From positions 1 to 35,856 of the forward strand of contig JAGBAT010000068.1 of the NCBI GenBank assembly GCA_017938835.1: 35,856 nt of DNA, read 5' to 3'. Positions 31,971 through 35,856 of the stretch are shown here, piece after piece; the stretch's first letter is position 1; each line of letters starts with the position of its first letter. Under the pieces are notes generated by a model. That model was not told where the DNA came from, searched no databases, and saw only the letters and a program-made list of their open reading frames with translations. The position numbers and the translations under genes were made by a program. Source of the stretch: Oscillospiraceae bacterium (GTDB lineage: Bacteria; Bacillota; Clostridia; Oscillospirales; Oscillospiraceae).

Positions 31971-32392
31971 TATCCTTCTGTCTGTGCTGCCAGATCACGG
32001 AACAGGCGGTCCAGTTCCGGAAACTGCCGCTTGAGCACAATCGGTCTTCCGGCAGGATTGGTAAAACAGTGCTCACTGTGTCCTTCCGCCACCAACAGAC
32101 CGGTGGCCGTATTCTTCATTTCATAACCGATGATCAGACGCACGCCGGAAAAGGCTTTGATCCAGACACGGACAGCGATCTCGTCATCGAAGGTAGAGGA
32201 CTGTTTATACTTACACTCCACTGCTGTCACAGGAGAGAGCATTCCATCGGATTCCATACGGGCATAGCTGTAGCCAATCCCTTCCAGAAACCAGATACGG
32301 GCCTCCTCCATCCATTTGATATAATTGGAATGGTGGGTAATGCCCATCTTGTCGGTTTCATGATACTGTACTTTGCGGATATATGCACTCAT
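31970..32392 (-). CDS. Acyl-CoA thioesterase, YbgC/4HBT hotdog family
   Basis: The 140-residue protein has the 4HBT/YbgC signature near residues 8-25: 'QYHETDKMGITHHSNYIKWMEEAR', with the presumed catalytic Asp at residue 14. The remaining hotdog strands end in 'FTNPAGRPIVLKRQFPEL'. Family members hydrolyse short- and medium-chain acyl-CoA; the substrate is not evident from sequence. The ATG follows GAGGCAAATAAA. It is probably transcribed from a promoter in the 60 nt between it and the CarD terminator. It ends at the shared terminator with niaR. Confidence 0.88.
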   Translation of the reverse strand: MSAYIRKVQYHETDKMGITHHSNYIKWMEEARIWFLEGIGYSYARMESDGMLSPVTAVECKYKQSSTFDDEIAVRVWIKAFSGVRLIIGYEMKNTATGLLVAEGHSEHCFTNPAGRPIVLKRQFPELDRLFRDLAAQTEG

Positions 32393-32454
32393 TTTATTTG
32401 CCTCACTGCTTTAGAATATTGCAAGCATAGCAGATATTTTCCTTTTTCGCAACA

Positions 32455-32487
32455 AAAAGCACCCATGCAGATTTGCGTGGGTGCTTA
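32455..32487 (-). terminator. Rho-independent terminator of carD
   Basis: On the minus strand AAGCACCCACGC pairs with GCATGGGTGCTT (one mismatch) around a 6-nt loop, followed by TTTTT. Confidence 0.9.
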
Positions 32488-32496
32488 CCTATTTTA

Positions 32497-33000
32497 TTAT
32501 GCAGTTTCCAGACGGGAAGAAATATACGCCCGCACTTCGGATTTCGGAATTTCCAGCGCAACGGACAGTTCCCCGAACAACAGGTCTTCCGCACGTTTCA
32601 TATACCGCTCGTCGATAGCGCCGAATTTACGCTTCTGGCTTAGAACTTCCTTTTTCTTCCGATGCAGAGAAATGGTCAGCTCGATCAAGTCTGCGCAGCT
32701 ATGACTGCTCAACTTCTGTTCGTAGTATTCCTGAAGCTGGCGCAAAGCATTGTTGTAGTAAGGCTTTGCATCCACATGAGGGATCCCGTCGATCAGGCTT
32801 CTGGCCTCGTCGCCGGTAATGATCGGGCGCATAAACATCTTGGTATCCACCGGCACAGAAATCTTGCACTCCTGATATACTGGCTTAATAATGTAATAAG
32901 CCTTTTCTTCAGCAGTATGCGGCACTTCGATCATTTTGATTTCATCGATCACACACACGCCATTGCTTCCATATATGATTCTGTCACCGATCTGATACAT
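32497..33000 (-). CDS. CarD/CdnL-type RNA-polymerase-binding transcription regulator
   Basis: The 167-residue protein has the CarD/CdnL layout. The N-terminal Tudor-like RNA-polymerase-interacting domain ('MYQIGDRIIYGSNGVCVIDEI', residues 1-60) is followed by a helical C-terminal domain with 'KKEVLSQKRKFGAIDERYMKRAEDLLFGELSVALEI'. CarD-type proteins stabilise the open promoter complex through the RNA polymerase beta subunit. The ATG has GGAGG 6 nt upstream. A promoter with a large palindrome in its spacer lies upstream (33040-33068), so it may itself be controlled. Confidence 0.9.
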   Translation of the reverse strand: MYQIGDRIIYGSNGVCVIDEIKMIEVPHTAEEKAYYIIKPVYQECKISVPVDTKMFMRPIITGDEARSLIDGIPHVDAKPYYNNALRQLQEYYEQKLSSHSCADLIELTISLHRKKKEVLSQKRKFGAIDERYMKRAEDLLFGELSVALEIPKSEVRAYISSRLETA

Positions 33001-33039
33001 ATGCCGCCTCCGTTCTGTCTCCAGTCAATTAACATTTGT

Positions 33040-33068
33040 ATTCTACCACATTTTTCCGAAAAATGTAA
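33040..33068 (-). promoter_or_regulatory. Promoter of carD
   Basis: On the minus strand TTACAT, a 17-nt spacer, and TAGAAT with TGG upstream (extended -10). A 19-bp palindrome fills the spacer. Confidence 0.65.
33048..33066. promoter_or_regulatory. Perfect 19-bp palindrome in the carD promoter
   Basis: ACATTTTTCCGAAAAATGT, 9-bp arms around one central base, overlaps the spacer and the -35. It is a candidate repressor operator; no regulator is assigned. Confidence 0.5.
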
Positions 33069-33246
33069 GCACTTTTTATGCATTTACACAAAATTTTATG
33101 ATAATTAAAGCAATTAGCCTGCAGTTTTACATTTCTCGCAGTTAAAACACACCTAAGCCGAAAAGAATCTCCAAAAATGCGACAAAAACAGAAAATATTT
33201 TATGACTGCGAAAGATTTTTTTATAAAATAAACATTCTCAAAAATC
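33069..33246. other. AT-rich divergent intergenic region
   Basis: About 180 bp between the carD and lrp promoters. I see no gene or clear RNA structure, only runs of A and T, including ATTTTATGACTGCG-like and AAAATATTTTATG tracts that may be UP-element or curved DNA. Confidence 0.5.
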
Positions 33247-33275
33247 TTTACATTTTTTCACGCGCGTGATACAAT
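33247..33275 (+). promoter_or_regulatory. Promoter of the Lrp/AsnC gene, with operator-like palindrome in the spacer
   Basis: TTTACA, a 17-nt spacer and TACAAT with TGA upstream (extended -10). The spacer contains the perfect palindrome CACGCGCGTG (33259-33268), likely an operator. Confidence 0.75.
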
Positions 33276-33314
33276 AACTCGACTTATTTTTAAATGTATT
33301 TTTGGGAGGGCATT

Positions 33315-33773
33315 ATGGATCAGATCGATTACGCCATTTTGAATATACTCAAGCAGAATGCAAGAGAAACCGCCTCCAACATCAGCAAGGAAGTGCACTT
33401 GTCCGTCTCTTCCGTCATGAACCGTATTCGCCAGATGGAAGAAAATGGTGTGATCAAGGGCTATGAAGTCAAAGTAGACAGCAAAAAACTGGGCTTCGAC
33501 GTCACCGCATTTATGGAAGTCAGTCTGGAACACCCCAAGTACTATGACAGCTTCACCGAAGCGATCATCAGTCATCCCAACATCGCCGACTGTTATTATT
33601 TCACCGGCAACTTCGATTTCCTGCTGCACATCACCTGCACTTCTTCCGATGAACTGGAGGCCGTTCACCGCGAGATCAAGTGCATTGAGGGCGTTTCCGG
33701 CACCCACACCCACTTCGTACTGAAGACAGTCAAGGCCGGTCAGTATCCCTTGAAATCAAAAAACGCTCAATAA
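33315..33773 (+). CDS. Lrp/AsnC-family transcriptional regulator
   Basis: The 152-residue protein has an N-terminal winged HTH ('LNILKQNARETASNISKEV', 'SVSSVMNRIRQMEENGVIKGY', residues 1-55) and a C-terminal RAM/AsnC effector domain ('YYFTGNFDFLLHITCTSSDELE', 'IKCIEGVSGTHTHFVLKTVKAG'). Such proteins bind amino acids and control nearby amino-acid genes. The next genes, a D-amino-acid aminotransferase and pxpBC, are natural targets, but the connection is inferred. The ATG at 33315 has GGGAGGG upstream; the frame is open 7 codons further back without a ribosome-binding site. Confidence 0.92.
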   Translation: MDQIDYAILNILKQNARETASNISKEVHLSVSSVMNRIRQMEENGVIKGYEVKVDSKKLGFDVTAFMEVSLEHPKYYDSFTEAIISHPNIADCYYFTGNFDFLLHITCTSSDELEAVHREIKCIEGVSGTHTHFVLKTVKAGQYPLKSKNAQ

Positions 33774-33787
33774 ACAGACCATACTCT

Positions 33788-33831
33788 TTACTGCGCTATC
33801 AATGAAAAGCGATAGCGCAGTAAATTTTTTT
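33788..33831 (+). terminator. Rho-independent terminator of the Lrp/AsnC gene
   Basis: TTACTGCGCTATC pairs with GATAGCGCAGTAA (13 bp) around a 10-nt loop, followed by A2-T7. Confidence 0.95.
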
Positions 33832-33879
33832 GTCAAAACCTCTTTTTGAAAAATACTTTTTCCTCTTCCTGCAAAATCA

Positions 33880-33907
33880 TTGACATAAATGCGGGATTCT
33901 TTATAAT
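33880..33907 (+). promoter_or_regulatory. Promoter of dat-pxpBC
   Basis: Consensus TTGACA, a 16-nt spacer and a consensus TATAAT. The start would be at about 33914, giving a 114-nt leader. Confidence 0.85.
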
Positions 33908-33945
33908 ATGAACCAGGCGATGCAACCCATCAGGGTATTTGGATT

Positions 33946-33990
33946 CAGTCATGACATGGGACACCACCTGTCATGGCTGTTTTTGTTTTT
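33946..33990 (+). terminator. Intrinsic terminator inside the dat leader (attenuator)
   Basis: CAGTCATGACA (33946-33956) pairs with TGTCATGGCTG (33969-33979): 11 bp with one wobble, 12-nt loop, followed by TTTTTGTTTTT. It lies 38 nt before the dat ATG. CCCAT (33926-33930) can pair with ATGGG (33956-33960), beside the hairpin, which could compete with or stabilise it. I do not recognise a riboswitch class. Confidence 0.75.
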
Positions 33991-34027
33991 GCATTCCCGT
34001 AATTTGATGATAAAGGACGAATTCGTT

Positions 34028-34882
34028 ATGGAAAGAATTGCTTATTACAACGGTAAAATTGATACCCCCGAAAACCTCACGGTTCCCTTCCTGGATCGTG
34101 TCTGTTTCTTCGGCGATGGCGTGTATGATGCAACTGCATCCTCCAACGGCGTGATCTACCTGCTGGATGAACACGTTGACCGTCTGTACAACTCTGCCGG
34201 TCTCATCGGCATTAAGATCCCCTATACCAAGGATGAACTGAAAGCCATTCTCAACGATGTCGTTTCCCGCGTTGATAACAAGCACAACATCGTATACTTC
34301 CAGGTGACCCGCGGCACTGCGCCCAGAAACCATGCCTTCCCCGGCGATGATGTGCCTGCAAACCTGTGGATCATGGTCAATCCCAAGCAGTTCCGCGACT
34401 TCAGTGTGCCCATGAAGCTGACCAGCATGGAAGATAAGCGTTTCCTGTACTGCAACGTCAAGACGCTGAACCTGCTGCCCAGTGTTCTGGCTGCACAGAA
34501 GGCAGAAGTCGACGGCTGCGACGAAACCGTCTTCCACAGAGGAAACATTGTCACCGAATGTGCACACTCCAATGTCTCCATTTTGAAGGACGGCATTATT
34601 TATACCCATCCCAACGATGAATACATCCTGCCCGGCATCGCAAAGAACCACTTCTTCATTGCTTGCAACAAGCTGGGTATCCCCGTCAGCCAGACCGCGT
34701 TCACTCTGGACGATCTGCGCAATGCTGATGAAGTCTTCGTCACCAGTTCCTCCAACTTCTGCTCCTTTGCAGATACCTTTGAAGGGAAGCCTGTTGGCTG
34801 CAAGACTCCTGAAACAGTCAAGGCAATTCAGGATGCTGTCATTCAGGAGTACCTGAACTACTGCGGTATCGACAGCCTGTAA
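34028..34882 (+). CDS. dat: D-amino-acid aminotransferase (class IV)
   Basis: This 284-residue PLP enzyme of the class IV (BCAT/DAAT) fold opens 'ERIAYYNGKIDTPENLTVPFLDRVCFFGDGVYDA', the DAAT start. The PLP lysine is K145 in 'VKTLNLLPSVLAAQKA', the same residue number as in the Bacillus D-alanine aminotransferase. 'TECAHSNVSILKDGIIYTHP' matches the D/E-x-x-x-S-N segment. It makes D-Glu or D-Ala from the 2-oxo acid. I chose the ATG at 34028 because AAAGGA lies 10 nt upstream; the longer open frame covers the leader and terminator. pxpB begins 18 nt after the stop. Confidence 0.9.
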   Translation: MERIAYYNGKIDTPENLTVPFLDRVCFFGDGVYDATASSNGVIYLLDEHVDRLYNSAGLIGIKIPYTKDELKAILNDVVSRVDNKHNIVYFQVTRGTAPRNHAFPGDDVPANLWIMVNPKQFRDFSVPMKLTSMEDKRFLYCNVKTLNLLPSVLAAQKAEVDGCDETVFHRGNIVTECAHSNVSILKDGIIYTHPNDEYILPGIAKNHFFIACNKLGIPVSQTAFTLDDLRNADEVFVTSSSNFCSFADTFEGKPVGCKTPETVKAIQDAVIQEYLNYCGIDSL

Positions 34883-34900
34883 TCTGTTTGAGGTAGCCTG

Positions 34901-35530
34901 ATGACGGATGTACAGTTCTATCCGGCGGGTGACAGCAGTGTTGTGGTGCAGTTTGGCAGTGCCATCTGTCCCGACACCAACCGCCGTATCGCCGCTTTCA
35001 TCAATGCGGTGGAGCAGGCACACCTGAAAGGTGTCTGTGAGCTGATTCCTACATTCTGCACCGTTTCGGTAATATACGATCCCTGTAAAATCGGGTATGC
35101 AAAGCTGGTGAAGAATCTTCACCGGCTTTTGCCTCATCTGGGCACTGAAACTGCGGAAAAAAAGAAAATTCACATTATCCCCGTGTGCTACGGCGGCACA
35201 TTTGGGGAAGATCTTCCTTTCGTTGCAAAGCACGCAGGCATGACCGAACAGGAGGTCATCGATCTGCACTCCGGTCAGGATTACCTGATCTATATGCTGG
35301 GATTTCTGCCCGGCTTCTCCTATCTGGGAGGATTGGATGAGCGCCTGCATACCCCAAGACTGGCCACCCCTCGCGTGAAAATTCCCGCAGGCAGTGTAGG
35401 CATTGGCGGTGAGCAGACCGGCGTGTATCCTCTGGACTCCCCCGGCGGCTGGCAGCTGATCGGTCGTACGCCCCTGCGGCCTTATGACCCAAATCGTAAC
35501 CCCGCCATTTTATACAGTGCCGGTGACTAG
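34901..35530 (+). CDS. pxpB: 5-oxoprolinase subunit B, interrupted by an in-frame TAG
   Basis: PxpB/KipI works with PxpA and PxpC to open 5-oxoproline to glutamate with ATP. The reading frame has 'FYPAGDSSVVVQFG' at the start, 'YLIYMLGFLPGFSYLGGLDERL' and 'RVKIPAGSVGIGGEQTGVYPLDSPGGWQLIGRTPL', all typical. The frame stops at TAG (35528-35530) inside the usual C-terminal A-G-D-x-I-R-F-x-P-I motif: codons continue as I-R-F-V-P-I-T to a TGA at 35626. The intact protein would be 241 residues with one more at the TAG. The stop may be a nonsense mutation, a sequence error, or read-through. The GAGGT before the ATG is intact, and pxpC follows. Confidence 0.85.
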   Translation: MTDVQFYPAGDSSVVVQFGSAICPDTNRRIAAFINAVEQAHLKGVCELIPTFCTVSVIYDPCKIGYAKLVKNLHRLLPHLGTETAEKKKIHIIPVCYGGTFGEDLPFVAKHAGMTEQEVIDLHSGQDYLIYMLGFLPGFSYLGGLDERLHTPRLATPRVKIPAGSVGIGGEQTGVYPLDSPGGWQLIGRTPLRPYDPNRNPAILYSAGD

Positions 35531-35626
35531 ATCCGCTTTGTACCCATCACACCGGAGCAGTACCGTGAACTGGAACGGGAAGTAGCCGAAAACCGCTATA
35601 CCCATCGCATCGAGTGGGGGGTGTGA
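35531..35626 (+). other. In-frame continuation of pxpB after the TAG
   Basis: 31 codons plus a TGA stop. Codons after the TAG read I-R-F-V-P-I-T-P-E-Q-Y..., matching the conserved PxpB C-terminus. The pxpC ATG begins 2 nt after this TGA, as expected when pxpB ends here in intact operons. Confidence 0.85.
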
Positions 35627-35628
35627 CC

Positions 35629-35856
35629 ATGGGACTGAAAATCATCTCCCCCGGTGTACTCACCACCGTACAGGACAGCGGACGTCTGGGTCATCAAGCT
35701 GCAGGCTTCTCTGTATCCGGTGCTATGGACACCGATGCGCTGGCCATGGCAAACATCTTGGTCAATAACCCTGCCGACTGTGCCTGCCTGGAAATGGTAT
35801 TTCAGGGTGCTTGCGTGCAGTTTGACCGTAAGACCTATTTTGCTCTGACCGGTGCG
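35629..35856 (+). CDS. pxpC: 5-oxoprolinase subunit C (biotin-dependent carboxyltransferase family), partial
   Basis: The first 76 residues of PxpC/KipA are visible; the gene runs off the window. They match the family start: 'ISPGVLTTVQDSGRLGHQ', 'GFSVSGAMDTDALAMANILVNNP', 'CLEMVFQGACVQFD' and 'ALTGA'. The ATG begins 2 nt after the end of the pxpB continuation, so the two are translationally coupled. A pxpA gene would be expected downstream. Confidence 0.92.
   Translation, partial: MGLKIISPGVLTTVQDSGRLGHQAAGFSVSGAMDTDALAMANILVNNPADCACLEMVFQGACVQFDRKTYFALTGA

Noticed and set aside
33908-34027. N-terminal extension of the D-amino-acid aminotransferase from an upstream in-frame ATG
   Set aside because: The ATG at 33908 lies directly after the -10 box, before the likely transcription start; the frame covers the leader terminator, and a proper ribosome-binding site is found only at 34028.
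1-35856. CRISPR array, prophage, integrase or insertion sequence
   Set aside because: No regularly spaced repeats, transposase, integrase or phage structural genes were found. The gene content and operon structure are those of core chromosome.

Overview
The window looks like the chromosome of a Gram-positive anaerobe of the Clostridia, most likely an Oscillospiraceae/Ruminococcaceae gut commensal related to Faecalibacterium, Gemmiger or Subdoligranulum. The genus is an inference; no 16S gene or database search was available. Support comes from IreB, NiaR, CarD, a T-box on pheST, a glycine riboswitch, strong AGGAGG Shine-Dalgarno sequences, frequent TTG and GTG starts, many extended -10 promoters and a moderate GC content. 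I see no phage, IS element, integrase or CRISPR array. This is ordinary core chromosome with a few unusual parts.

Layout. (1) 59-2589: a rhomboid-like membrane protein and a DUF2461 protein on the minus strand, divergent from rlmB. (2) 2616-5531: a 971-residue protein that I read as a degenerate P-type-ATPase-like membrane protein behind a long acidic N-terminus. (3) 5752-8448: an EF-G paralogue and a small membrane protein, each with its own promoter and terminator. (4) 8486-12914, minus strand: a nitroreductase-like protein, an ECF sigma/anti-sigma pair, then pdp and an RsuA-type pseudouridine synthase. (5) 12986-16974, minus strand: nnrD, a lipoprotein, alr, mazF and two small unknown genes. 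This is the conserved Firmicute alr neighbourhood, but without the MazE/EndoAI antitoxin. (6) 17048-20987: T-box-controlled pheST. (7) 21041-21659: ireB and tRNA-Gln(CTG). (8) 21757-24244: an MBOAT acyltransferase and a DHHW/AlgX-like partner. (9) 24279-26055: two coupled GNAT acetyltransferases divergent from an ECF-transporter S component. (10) 26113-29583, minus strand: a glycine riboswitch, an AGCS amino-acid symporter and a YtcJ-type amidohydrolase. (11) 29638-31771: pncB-niaR behind two NiaR-like operators. (12) 31970-33000, minus strand: a thioesterase and CarD. (13) 33247-35856: an Lrp/AsnC regulator, then a D-amino-acid aminotransferase followed by pxpB-pxpC, which runs off the window.

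How they work together. Several units have a recognisable sensing layer: uncharged tRNA-Phe for pheST, glycine for the AGCS symporter, and niacin for pncB-niaR. The D-amino-acid aminotransferase has an intrinsic terminator in a very short leader and may be controlled by attenuation. Alr and the aminotransferase both act on D-amino acids, and the MBOAT/DHHW pair probably O-acylates a surface polymer.

Most interesting points: the pseudo-P-type ATPase; an in-frame TAG in pxpB in a window where none of 33 other genes ends in TAG; a solitary MazF; a probable glycine-riboswitch terminator with a second promoter downstream; the attenuator-like dat leader; and a 160-bp hairpin-rich region after niaR.
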